A stretch of DNA of 29,938 bases. Origin: Cytophagales bacterium UBA2561 (GTDB taxonomy: Bacteria > Bacteroidota > Bacteroidia > Cytophagales > Thermoflexibacteraceae). Numbering within the stretch: position 1 is the stretch's first letter; each line of letters starts with the position of its first letter. The notes below the pieces were generated by a model. It had not been told where the DNA came from, ran no database searches, and saw only the letters and a list, made by a program, of their open reading frames with translations. Location: positions 1 through 29,938 of the forward strand of contig DDLX01000035.1 in NCBI GenBank assembly GCA_002340355.1, written 5' to 3'. Below, in pieces: positions 22,996 through 29,938 of this stretch. A program made the position numbers and the translations under genes.

Positions 22996-23841
22996 ATGGG
23001 AAAATATATCAATTTATTTACGGATTTTGGGTTCAAAAAAATCTTTGGTTCGGAGGAGAACAAGGATATTTTATTGGACTTTCTGAATACGCTTTTGGCG
23101 GATAAACGAACCATCACGGATTTGCAGTTTTTGAATACCGAACGCTTAGGCAGTAATATTTTGGAGCGCAAAGCGATTTTTGATTTGTATTGCGAAAATG
23201 ATAAGGGCGAAAAATTTATTGTGGAATTGCAGAGGGGGAAGCAGGAATTTTTCAAGGAGCGGAGTATTTTTTATGCCAGCCGAGCCATCGAAGAGCAATC
23301 GCAACGGGGCAAATGGGATTATAATTGGAATGCGGTTTATACGATTGCGATAATGGATTTTGAATTTTCGGGCATGGGACACGATAATGTAAAATCGGAT
23401 GTGATTTTGTATGATACTGATAATCAGATGAAATTCACGGATAAATTGCGATTTATTTATTTGGAAATGCCTAAATTCAACAAAACGGAGGCGGAATTAG
23501 AAACGAATTTTGATAAGTGGCTGTATTTGCTGAAAAATATTTCGGAATTGGATACCGTCCCACAGCGTTTGCAGGAAATTTGGTTCAAACGAGTATTCAA
23601 TTTGGCAGAAATCACGAATTATGCGCCCCAAGACCGCCAAGAGTACGAGGAAAGCCTCAAGGAATACCGAGATTATTACAATACGATTGCTACGGCAGAA
23701 AAAGATGTGAAAATTGAGATTGCTAAAAATGCGATTTTGGAAGGCTCAACGGATGAGTTTATCGGCAAAATTACGGGGCTTTCATTAGCATTTATCCAAG
23801 AATTACGAGAAAACATAAATAATTCTGAATCAAATGGATAA
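22996..23841 (+). CDS. Rpn family PD-(D/E)XK nuclease
   Basis: 281 residues opening INLFTDFGFKKIFGSEENKD, the characteristic start of the Rpn/TIGR01784 family (often annotated as PD-(D/E)XK nuclease family transposase). The catalytic set is Asp63 (AIFDLYC), Glu77 and Gln79 (FIVELQRGKQ). Family members are DNA nucleases that promote recombination in E. coli, and some act in phage defence with an internally encoded C-terminal fragment as inhibitor. The C-terminal 60 residues (EYRDYYNTIATAEKDVKIEI..) are nearly repeated by the next small gene. The gene overlaps that gene by 8 nt and sits between the methyltransferase and helicase genes. Confidence 0.88.
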   Translation: MGKYINLFTDFGFKKIFGSEENKDILLDFLNTLLADKRTITDLQFLNTERLGSNILERKAIFDLYCENDKGEKFIVELQRGKQEFFKERSIFYASRAIEEQSQRGKWDYNWNAVYTIAIMDFEFSGMGHDNVKSDVILYDTDNQMKFTDKLRFIYLEMPKFNKTEAELETNFDKWLYLLKNISELDTVPQRLQEIWFKRVFNLAEITNYAPQDRQEYEESLKEYRDYYNTIATAEKDVKIEIAKNAILEGSTDEFIGKITGLSLAFIQELRENINNSESNG

Positions 23842-24040
23842 AGACACTTTAGAACTAAAAGCATACCGAGATTATCACAATACGATTGCTACGGCAGAAA
23901 AAGATGTGAAAATTGAGATTGCAGAAAAATTGCTCAAGCGTAATATGCCATTAGAATTTATTGCAGAAGATACGAGATTATCGCAAGAAATAATCCAAGA
24001 ACTGGAAGAAAAACTAAATACTTCTAAATCGCATGGATAA
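23834..24040 (+). CDS. Stand-alone copy of the Rpn C-terminal tail
   Basis: 68 residues that repeat the C-terminal tail of the nuclease just upstream: YRDY-NTIATAEKDVKIEIA is shared apart from one residue, and the remainder (EFI, then the IQEL segment near the end) is similar. At the DNA level a block of about 65 bp starting TACCGAGATTAT is almost identical (near 23665 and 23867). The junctions before this gene, at its end and before the helicase all read TTCTrAATCnnATGGAT, so it arose by tandem duplication. It starts with its own ATG overlapping the nuclease stop by 8 nt. In E. coli Rpn genes an internal start gives a short C-terminal protein that blocks the nuclease; this looks like the same kind of inhibitor as a separate gene. 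Function is inference. Confidence 0.7.
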   Translation: MDKDTLELKAYRDYHNTIATAEKDVKIEIAEKLLKRNMPLEFIAEDTRLSQEIIQELEEKLNTSKSHG

Positions 24041-24055
24041 ATAATTCTAAATCAG

Positions 24056-27000
24056 ATGGATGAAGGTAACATTTTAATTGATAATACGCCCGATAATCAG
24101 CTGATTGACAAAGTAAATGAGTTGCTCGAAATCAGCGAATTTAGCGGTATGGCGGTTGGTTTTTTCTATTTGTCAGGTTTTGAAGCAATCCAAAAGAACC
24201 TGCAAAGTGTGAAGAATTTACGCTTAATTATTGGCAGTCGGACAAATAAGGCAACCGTTGAGGAAATGACCAAAGGGCATTTGCAACGTAGCTTGATGCA
24301 AGACGAATTGAGAAGACAAAAACGCCCTCGTCGGGATGAACTGGCAAAAATGAAAGCCAGTACAGCTTCTGAATATGGTGATGATTTGCAATACATGGAG
24401 CAAACTACTGAAAATGAGCAAGGTTTAAAGGCACTTTGGCAATTGATTCAGGAAAAGCGCATCAATATTCGGATTTATACGAAAGGTACTTTACACTCAA
24501 AGGCGTATTTATTTACGATTCCGAATCAACGGCACTCCAAAGGCGAGGCAATCGTAGGTAGTTCAAATTTGTCTATCAGTGGTTTACGTAATAATTCGGA
24601 GTTAAATATCAGCATTTATCACGGCAAAGATTATAAAGAAATCGAAGCATGGTTTGAAAAATTATGGAAAGAAAGCCAAGATTATAACGAGGCTTTTTTA
24701 GAAACGATGCAAGAAAGTTGGTTCAAAAAAGAAGTAACGCCTTACGAGATTTACATCAAAACGCTATATAATTTAGTCCGTGAGCGCATCGACATCCCCG
24801 AAAAAACGCTTCTAACGGGCTTTGATACCGAAAATTTATACCCTTTTCAGAAAGATGCCTACAATCGGGCATTGGATTTATTGGAAAGTACTACCAAACC
24901 ACATCACGGTATTTTTATCTCGGATGTCGTGGGCTTGGGAAAATCCTACATTGCGATTGCCTTGATGTCGTATTATTGGTCGGTTCATCAGAAAGGGACA
25001 CTGATTGTTTGCCCTGCTTCTTTGCGCCAAATGTGGGAAGATTACAAAGAAAAATACCATTTGCGTTGTAAAATTATTTCGAGTTCAGAACTTCGTTTGG
25101 ATGAAAACGAAAAAAATCCATACACCGAAAATCCTGAATATCAAGGTTATGGAGTCGTAGTGATTGACGAATCGCACCACTTTCGGAACGATGACATCCA
25201 ACGTTATCAGGTGATTGAGCCCTTTTTGCAGGGCAAAAAAGTCATTTTATTGACCGCCACGCCTCAAAATAATTCGGTTTGGGATGTCTATCACCAAATC
25301 AAATTATTTCATCCGAGCGATGTTACGGATTTGAATATTTCGCCGAATCATCTGAAAGAATATTTCAAAAAGTATGAGGAAAACGAGGAGAAAATCACCG
25401 AGTTATTACAACAGTTTTTGATTCGTAGAACTCGAAATGACATTAAAAAGAATCCCAAATATGCCGAATGGGTCAAGGAACACCGTTTTCCAAAACGAAA
25501 ATTACACACCCTGAATTATAACATTGAGTCCATTTATCAAGCCACTTCTCGCCCCATTTATGAGGAGTTAATCGCTAAATTATTCCCTTTAGATGAGGTC
25601 ATTGAGACGGGTTCAGCCCAAGAGTTAGAAGGACGTTTTCAGTATTCGATTTATAATTTGACCAAATATATCAAGCCCAAACTTCGGAGAGAAAGGCAAT
25701 ATGTGGGTTTATCAAATTTGGGAAAATTAGTACGAGGCTTACTCAAAACCTTATTATTCAAACGTTTAGAAAGTTCGGTTTATTCGTTTTATAAATCCAT
25801 TGAACGGATGCTCAAACGACATGAGAGCATTTTGACCATGCTGGAAAGCGATTCTATCAGGACAGGCGATGCACGCACCTTACAACTTTATCTGGAAAGT
25901 GATGACCAAGCGACTAGACTAAAGTATGAAGTTCGATTACAAGCCTATCCTACGACAGATTTCCAAAAAGAAAAACTAAAAAAAGCGATTGAAGCCGATA
26001 AAGCCATCCTAGGGGAGGTTTTGGATTTGGTCGAACCCTTGTATAAAAATCCCAAAAGAGATGCCAAACTAAAATGCTTGATTAAAAATGTGGTTTCCAA
26101 GCACCCAAAAGAGAAAATTTTAATTTTTTCAGAATTTACCGATACCGTAGATTATGTACACCGAGAATTGAAAAAACATTGCCCCAATTCAGTCGAAATC
26201 AAAAAAATATCTTCTGCCAATTCCCGACAAGAAAAAGTGGATATTGTGCGTAGATTTTCGCCTACTTCTCAAAATTATACCATTACACATGGCTCTGAAA
26301 TTCAATATTTAATCACTTCGGATGTCCTTTCGGAAGGTCAAAATTTACAGGATGCATACTTATTGGTCAATTACGATTTTCATTGGAATCCCGTTCGATT
26401 AATCCAGCGTATTGGTCGTGTGGATAGGATTGGAAGTACCACCGAACAAATTGAAATTTATAACTTCTTGCCGGATACCAATATTGAACAGGAACTAGGA
26501 TTGCAAGAGCGTGTCCAAAGGCGTATCAATCAAATTACCAAAATTTATGGGATTGATGGTAAGGTATTAAGCGAACATGAAGACCTAAATGAAAATAGCT
26601 TATTTGCGATTTATTCGGCTCAGGATGAACGTGTTTTGGATGGTGAAGACAATATGAATACTGTCTTTGATAAAGCGGAACAAACATTGGAAGCTCTTAA
26701 AGCCAAGCAACCGAAAGAATATCAACGAATTATTAATCTCAAAGACGGGATTCGTTGTATGACATCAGGCAATCAAAAAGGTATTTTTGTGTTTTTGCAG
26801 TCAGGTAATTTGCAAAAACTATACTTCCATGATGGCGAAAAAATGACGGATAATGTGGCAGAAGTTTTGGAGTTAATTGAAGCCAATCCCAAAATGCCAA
26901 AAGCTAAAAAACTCAAGCCTGAAATTTATAACAAACGCCTAAAGGTGGTTTATGAACAGTTCAAACAGGTGCTTTTGGAACGAAAAGAAGAAAAGGAATC

Positions 27001-27307
27001 CGCTCGAATTGATAACATTCAAGTACATTTTAGAAAGCGGTTGCAAGAGGTGTATGGATTGTTTAGCAATGCTAATGACCGTAAACGAGCCGATGAATTG
27101 AGTCAGATTTTGAGTCGTGAAATACCCCGTTATGCGATTACGGCACTTAAGTCCCTTAAAAAACGTCTTGGAAAAGAAAATACAAACTTGATACATGAAT
27201 TAAGTACCATCATTACCACCAATCGTGTCCGTGATTTTCAGAATAACACACTGGAAAGTGAACAAATGATTATTCGGACAATTTGTAGTGAATTAATAGA
27301 TGAATGA
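24056..27307 (+). CDS. PLD-nuclease/SNF2-type helicase fusion
   Basis: 1083 residues. The N-terminal PLD-like domain has TLHSKAYLF (145-153) and GSSNLSISGL (168-177), the H-x-K and GSxxN parts of a phospholipase D-type nuclease site. The superfamily 2/SNF2 helicase core follows: SDVVGLGKSYIA (289-300, Walker A), VVIDESHHFRN (368-378, Walker B), LLTATPQNNS, and in the second lobe LIFSEFTDTVDYV, LSEGQNLQ and LIQRIGRVDRIG. It would translocate on DNA and cut it. Together with the upstream N6-adenine methyltransferase this resembles a restriction system in which a PLD domain is the nuclease. DISARM uses related parts, but its DrmB (DUF1998) partner is absent here. Confidence 0.88.
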   Translation: MDEGNILIDNTPDNQLIDKVNELLEISEFSGMAVGFFYLSGFEAIQKNLQSVKNLRLIIGSRTNKATVEEMTKGHLQRSLMQDELRRQKRPRRDELAKMKASTASEYGDDLQYMEQTTENEQGLKALWQLIQEKRINIRIYTKGTLHSKAYLFTIPNQRHSKGEAIVGSSNLSISGLRNNSELNISIYHGKDYKEIEAWFEKLWKESQDYNEAFLETMQESWFKKEVTPYEIYIKTLYNLVRERIDIPEKTLLTGFDTENLYPFQKDAYNRALDLLESTTKPHHGIFISDVVGLGKSYIAIALMSYYWSVHQKGTLIVCPASLRQMWEDYKEKYHLRCKIISSSELRLDENEKNPYTENPEYQGYGVVVIDESHHFRNDDIQRYQVIEPFLQGKKVILLTATPQNNSVWDVYHQIKLFHPSDVTDLNISPNHLKEYFKKYEENEEKITELLQQFLIRRTRNDIKKNPKYAEWVKEHRFPKRKLHTLNYNIESIYQATSRPIYEELIAKLFPLDEVIETGSAQELEGRFQYSIYNLTKYIKPKLRRERQYVGLSNLGKLVRGLLKTLLFKRLESSVYSFYKSIERMLKRHESILTMLESDSIRTGDARTLQLYLESDDQATRLKYEVRLQAYPTTDFQKEKLKKAIEADKAILGEVLDLVEPLYKNPKRDAKLKCLIKNVVSKHPKEKILIFSEFTDTVDYVHRELKKHCPNSVEIKKISSANSRQEKVDIVRRFSPTSQNYTITHGSEIQYLITSDVLSEGQNLQDAYLLVNYDFHWNPVRLIQRIGRVDRIGSTTEQIEIYNFLPDTNIEQELGLQERVQRRINQITKIYGIDGKVLSEHEDLNENSLFAIYSAQDERVLDGEDNMNTVFDKAEQTLEALKAKQPKEYQRIINLKDGIRCMTSGNQKGIFVFLQSGNLQKLYFHDGEKMTDNVAEVLELIEANPKMPKAKKLKPEIYNKRLKVVYEQFKQVLLERKEEKESARIDNIQVHFRKRLQEVYGLFSNANDRKRADELSQILSREIPRYAITALKSLKKRLGKENTNLIHELSTIITTNRVRDFQNNTLESEQMIIRTICSELIDE

Positions 27308-27558
27308 GATTCGTTCGTAACGTCCGTGCGCCAGCACCAAGCCAACCTCATGGATACATCGGATTTCAATCCCTGAATTGACCCCAACGGCAACAATCTG
27401 AATATCATCCCCCGAATTAAAGAGCTTGTCATACTTTGATATTTTGAAATTCGAGCTATCAAGTTCCTTTTGCTGAATTGGCAGTAGGCTTTCACCTGAG
27501 TTTTCACGCAGGCTTGTTTTTGGGTATTAGCAAATTGCCAGAGGTGTATTTTAGACAT
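27293..27558 (-). pseudogene. Frameshifted small gene of unknown family
   Basis: A minus-strand start MSKIHLWQFANTQK (from 27558) continues, after a -1 shift at the A5 run near 27516-27520, into a long coherent frame: TSLRENSGESLLPIQQ.. to GVNSGIEIRCIHEVGLVLAH and a stop at 27293. Joined, it would encode about 89 residues. The unshifted frame runs on to 106 codons but looks like noise. One added A would restore the gene, so this is a recent mutation, a sequencing error or ribosomal slippage. It ends inside the last 15 bases of the helicase gene (convergent). The protein is not recognised. Confidence 0.5.
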
Positions 27559-27559
27559 G

Positions 27560-27594
27560 AAGTATTGTGATAATGTTTAATTATCACAATACTT
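27560..27594. other. loxP-like inverted repeat, candidate recombination site
   Basis: AAGTATTGTGATAA (27560-27573) and TTATCACAATACTT (27581-27594) are perfect 14-bp inverted arms around the 7-bp centre TGTTTAA. Arms of 11-14 bp around a 6-8 bp spacer are the normal core site of tyrosine recombinases (loxP, dif, res-type). It lies 99 bases upstream of the integrase gene. There is no T run, so a terminator is less likely. An operator for the integrase is the alternative. Confidence 0.5.
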
Positions 27595-27692
27595 AGCGCA
27601 AAACTTTAAACCTAAATGCAAAAACTTCGTACACCAAAATAACGTACTAAATAATCTCCATCAAATCCCTTTTTTAAATCGGTAAAATCAAT
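27595..27692. other. Intergenic region upstream of the integrase
   Basis: This short AT-rich stretch follows the loxP-like site. It contains a further TAGCGCAAAA (27594-27603). I see no TAnnTTTG promoter for the integrase and no reading frame. Confidence 0.4.
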
Positions 27693-28748
27693 ATGACCAC
27701 TCTTAAAATTCATTCTGATAATTTTCAAAACCACCAATTATCATCAGAAATCGCTTCCGACCTACAAGCCAAAGCCAAAATCTTCCTCCAAAACGAACTC
27801 GCCCAAAATACCCATAAAGCCTACCGCACCGACCTGAAACAATACAAAAATTATTGCGACAAACTACAAGTCTCCTACGACTCCGAAACCGCCGTCCTCA
27901 GCTACCTAACTGAAATCGCAGAAAAATTCAAGGTCGCCACCATCCAACGAAAACTCGCCGCCATTCGGAAAGTATTTCGTCAAATGGAGCTTCAACCTAA
28001 TCCTGCACAAACCGAAAACGTCAAAAAATTACTCAAAGGCATCAGCAATACCAAGGGCGTAAAACCCAAAATGGCAAAAGCACTCCCCCTTGATAAACTC
28101 CAACAACTCGAAAACATGGACACCCATTCGCCCATCACCATACGTGACAAAGCCCTCTTGCTGGTCGGATTTTGTGGTGCATTTCGTGTTTCTGAATTAG
28201 TCGGATTGCGAAAAGCAGATATTCAATTTACCAAACAAGGCGCAACCCTCTACCTCCGAAAATCCAAAACTGACCAAAGCGGAGAAGGGCAGTACAAAGC
28301 TCTCATCTTTGGACGAAATCGAGACCTCTGTCCTGTTCGGGCGTTGGAAGAATGGTTAAAATGTGCTTCAGAAAATATTCCTCAAGATGAGGCAAAAAAT
28401 AAGTTAAAAGAAAAGATAGGTGATAGTTCAAATCATAATTCAGATGATTTTGTCTTTTTTAGTTTTAATCATAAATTACAAATCAATCGAATTCAACAAG
28501 GAAACCAGAAAGGAAAACCCAAACCACTTTCGCCTCAAGCCGTCACCCAAAAAATGAAAAAATATTTCGGTAAAGACTATTCCCCCCATTCTTTACGCGC
28601 TGGATTCGTGACCACTGCCATCGAAAACGGTGCCTCCACAGAAGCCGTCATGAATCAAACGGGACACAAAAACGCCAATATGGTCCGAAGATACACCAGA
28701 CATACCGATATTTATACCAATAATGCCGTCAAAGATTTACCTATTTAA
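27693..28748 (+). CDS. Tyrosine recombinase/integrase (XerC/phage-integrase type)
   Basis: 351 residues. The N-terminal core-binding domain (about 25-125) includes NTHKAYRTDLKQYKNYC. The catalytic domain has the full set: Arg165 (GAFRVSEL), Lys192 (SKTDQSG), His299-x-x-Arg302 (PHSLRAGF), His325 (TGHKN) and Tyr334 (VRRYTRH). All active-site residues are present, so the enzyme should be active. It is likely the plasmid's resolvase or the integrase of the element; a loxP-like inverted repeat stands just upstream. It lies between the defence genes and cas6 on the same strand. Confidence 0.92.
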   Translation: MTTLKIHSDNFQNHQLSSEIASDLQAKAKIFLQNELAQNTHKAYRTDLKQYKNYCDKLQVSYDSETAVLSYLTEIAEKFKVATIQRKLAAIRKVFRQMELQPNPAQTENVKKLLKGISNTKGVKPKMAKALPLDKLQQLENMDTHSPITIRDKALLLVGFCGAFRVSELVGLRKADIQFTKQGATLYLRKSKTDQSGEGQYKALIFGRNRDLCPVRALEEWLKCASENIPQDEAKNKLKEKIGDSSNHNSDDFVFFSFNHKLQINRIQQGNQKGKPKPLSPQAVTQKMKKYFGKDYSPHSLRAGFVTTAIENGASTEAVMNQTGHKNANMVRRYTRHTDIYTNNAVKDLPI

Positions 28749-28890
28749 ATTCATTTAAACTTCTGAAAAAACTTCAAAACGGACAAAAATATGCCCATTT
28801 TAAATTCTAAATGGGAAAGCAGTTTTTTGTAATATGAATATATTCTCATATACTTATTATTTCATATTAAAGTTTTCAGCCATTTTTTCC

Positions 28891-28898
28891 TAAATTTG
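28891..28898 (+). promoter_or_regulatory. Candidate cas6 promoter (-7 element)
   Basis: TAAATTTG fits TAnnTTTG and is identical to the -7 element proposed for the cas10 operon. It gives a leader of about 25 nt before the cas6 ATG at 28930. The -33 element is not clear. Confidence 0.5.
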
Positions 28899-28929
28899 GG
28901 CGTAATTCTTATCCGATTAATCCCATAAA

Positions 28930-29754
28930 ATGATGCGTTTTCGATTAACCCTGCAAGTCCGCCAACAGCCCTGCGTCCTGTCCATGAATTACCAATCTGC
29001 ACTCCAAGCGTGGATTTATCGGTGCATTTCCGAATCCAATGCCGATTTTGCTACTTTTCTCCATGACAAAGGCTATCAATACGGCAAACGCTCCTACAAA
29101 CCTTTTACCTTTTCGCCCCTCCAAATTCGATACTACGACACCCATCAGGATTTGCTCAAAATTAAATCCGAGACCGTTCACCTGAACATTTCCATGTATG
29201 TCGATGAGGTCGCCGAGAACTTCGTCAAAGGGGTTTTCTTAGACCAAATCTTCGAACTCACTACGGACGGCTGGAATGTCGCCTGTTTTGAGGTTACGAG
29301 TGTACAGATTGAAGACCGTCCCCGTTTTCAGCCCACCATGCGCTTTCGTACCAAAAGCCCGATATGCCTTTCCCGACCCGAATATCGAGGCGATAAATTC
29401 CTCCCCCAGTATATGCACCCCTACGCCGAGGATTATCCCGCTTATTTTCTGGCGAATCTTGCTCAAACTTATCGAAGCACCCATCCACAGTTGTCGGAAG
29501 CCGAACAGGAGACATTCTTGTCCAAGCCCGTCTCCTTCCGTGTGTTATCCAACCCCCAACGCCCTCATTCGAAGAAACCCCGAAGTAAGCTCATTACCCT
29601 AAAGCCACATACCAAAAATCCCATTAAGGTACGAGGGTATTTTTATGAATTTGAACTTACCGCCCCCACCGACCTGATACAGTGTGGCTATTATGCGGGA
29701 TTTGGCGAAAAAACTGCCAGTGGATTTGGCTACTGCCAGCCGATTTTTCGCTAA
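28930..29754 (+). CDS. cas6: CRISPR RNA endoribonuclease Cas6
   Basis: 274 residues with a Cas6 layout: FRLTLQVRQQ at the start, then ATFLHDKGYQYGKRSYKPFT, where His45 is a good candidate for the catalytic His, and FTFSPLQI. It ends with the glycine-rich loop GYYAGFGEKTASGFGY (253-268) that is diagnostic of Cas6. It cuts repeat RNA 8 nt before the spacer, which here would give a handle ATTGAAAA. It is about 15 kb from the cas10 operon, on the opposite strand, with its own candidate promoter. A full CRISPR array may lie nearby outside the window. No cas1 or cas2 is seen. Confidence 0.92.
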   Translation: MMRFRLTLQVRQQPCVLSMNYQSALQAWIYRCISESNADFATFLHDKGYQYGKRSYKPFTFSPLQIRYYDTHQDLLKIKSETVHLNISMYVDEVAENFVKGVFLDQIFELTTDGWNVACFEVTSVQIEDRPRFQPTMRFRTKSPICLSRPEYRGDKFLPQYMHPYAEDYPAYFLANLAQTYRSTHPQLSEAEQETFLSKPVSFRVLSNPQRPHSKKPRSKLITLKPHTKNPIKVRGYFYEFELTAPTDLIQCGYYAGFGEKTASGFGYCQPIFR

Positions 29755-29938
29755 TTGCATAGGAGCAGTCCTTTTGTACACCCCACATTTTTTTACAAAG
29801 TACATCTTTAAAACTAAAAAACACCTCATTTTGCCCGAAAATGCGCCAAGCACCACGCTTGAGTATCACAGAGTTAGCCCAAAAGTGCGGTCGTTGACCA
29901 TTTTTTGCCCTTTTTCAAATGTGAATTTTTGTTACGAA
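29755..29938. other. Unassigned sequence after cas6
   Basis: 184 bases without a recognised feature. A short frame starting ATGCGCC near 29849 encodes MRQAPRLSITELAQKCGR and stops. No repeat of the 30-nt family is present up to the window end. It could be a CRISPR leader region or the edge of another gene. Confidence 0.4.

Noticed and set aside
22996..23841. Transposase annotation for the Rpn-family gene
   Set aside because: The family is often labelled a putative transposase, but the visible motifs are those of a PD-(D/E)XK nuclease and no transposon ends flank it; the nearby MITE ends do not enclose it.
19369..27307. DISARM system
   Set aside because: A methyltransferase, a PLD domain and a helicase are present, but PLD and helicase are fused and there is no drmB/DUF1998 gene.
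29599..29869. Minus-strand frames across the end of cas6
   Set aside because: They overlap the conserved C-terminal glycine-rich loop of cas6 and have no recognisable features.

Overview
The window looks like part of a Bacteroidota (Cytophagales-like) plasmid or other mobile replicon. The DNA is AT-rich, and several genes are preceded by the Bacteroidota -7 promoter form TAnnTTTG, in one case with TTTG 20 nt upstream. It carries a complete partition pair (parA-parB), a winged-helix Rep-like gene with a 22-bp iteron cluster, a degraded second parA, a tyrosine recombinase beside a loxP-like inverted repeat, and a large load of defence genes. No tRNA, rRNA or core housekeeping gene is visible.

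Layout. (1) 1-1200: a terminal CRISPR-type repeat at base 1, a terminator, the xisH-xisI pair, then two leader + single repeat + terminator units. (2) 1221-3529, minus strand: a P-loop kinase of the N4BP2/polynucleotide-kinase type, overlapping by ATGA an RtcR-like sigma-54 activator with an N-terminal CARF-like domain. (3) 3800-14164, minus strand: one tightly packed type III-A operon, read cas10-csm2-csm3-csm4-csm5, then an 815-residue AAA ATPase/TOPRIM fusion, a CARF-HEPN ribonuclease (Csx1/TM1812 type) and Csx20, ending at a terminator. (4) 14165-16740: iterons, Rep-like gene, divergent promoters and a candidate small RNA. (5) 16747-18597: a one-spacer mini CRISPR array followed by parB and parA. 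(6) 18751-19191: two gene remnants joined at a breakpoint. (7) 19369-27307, plus strand: an N6-adenine methyltransferase, a MITE-like element, an Rpn-family nuclease with a tandem-duplicated copy of its C-terminal tail as a separate small gene, and a PLD-nuclease/SNF2 helicase. (8) 27293-29754: a frameshifted small gene, a loxP-like site, the integrase and a stand-alone cas6. The last 180 bases hold nothing I recognise.

How it may work. Cas6 would cut repeat-containing RNA. Csm2-5 and Cas10 would form the RNA-guided complex. The GGDD palm of Cas10 is intact, so cyclic oligoadenylate synthesis is expected, but I see no HD nuclease domain. The Csx1-type RNase would respond to that messenger, and Csx20 may degrade it. 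The most interesting addition is the ATPase-TOPRIM protein placed 1 nt after csm5; it resembles a fusion of the two PARIS components (AriA-like ATPase, DUF4435-like AriB). Beside it, the RtcR-like regulator and the predicted RNA 5'-kinase suggest a response to, or repair of, RNA ends made by these nucleases. The methyltransferase and PLD-helicase look like a restriction-type system with an Rpn nuclease pair lodged between them. These functional links are inferences from gene order and motifs; no database search was possible.
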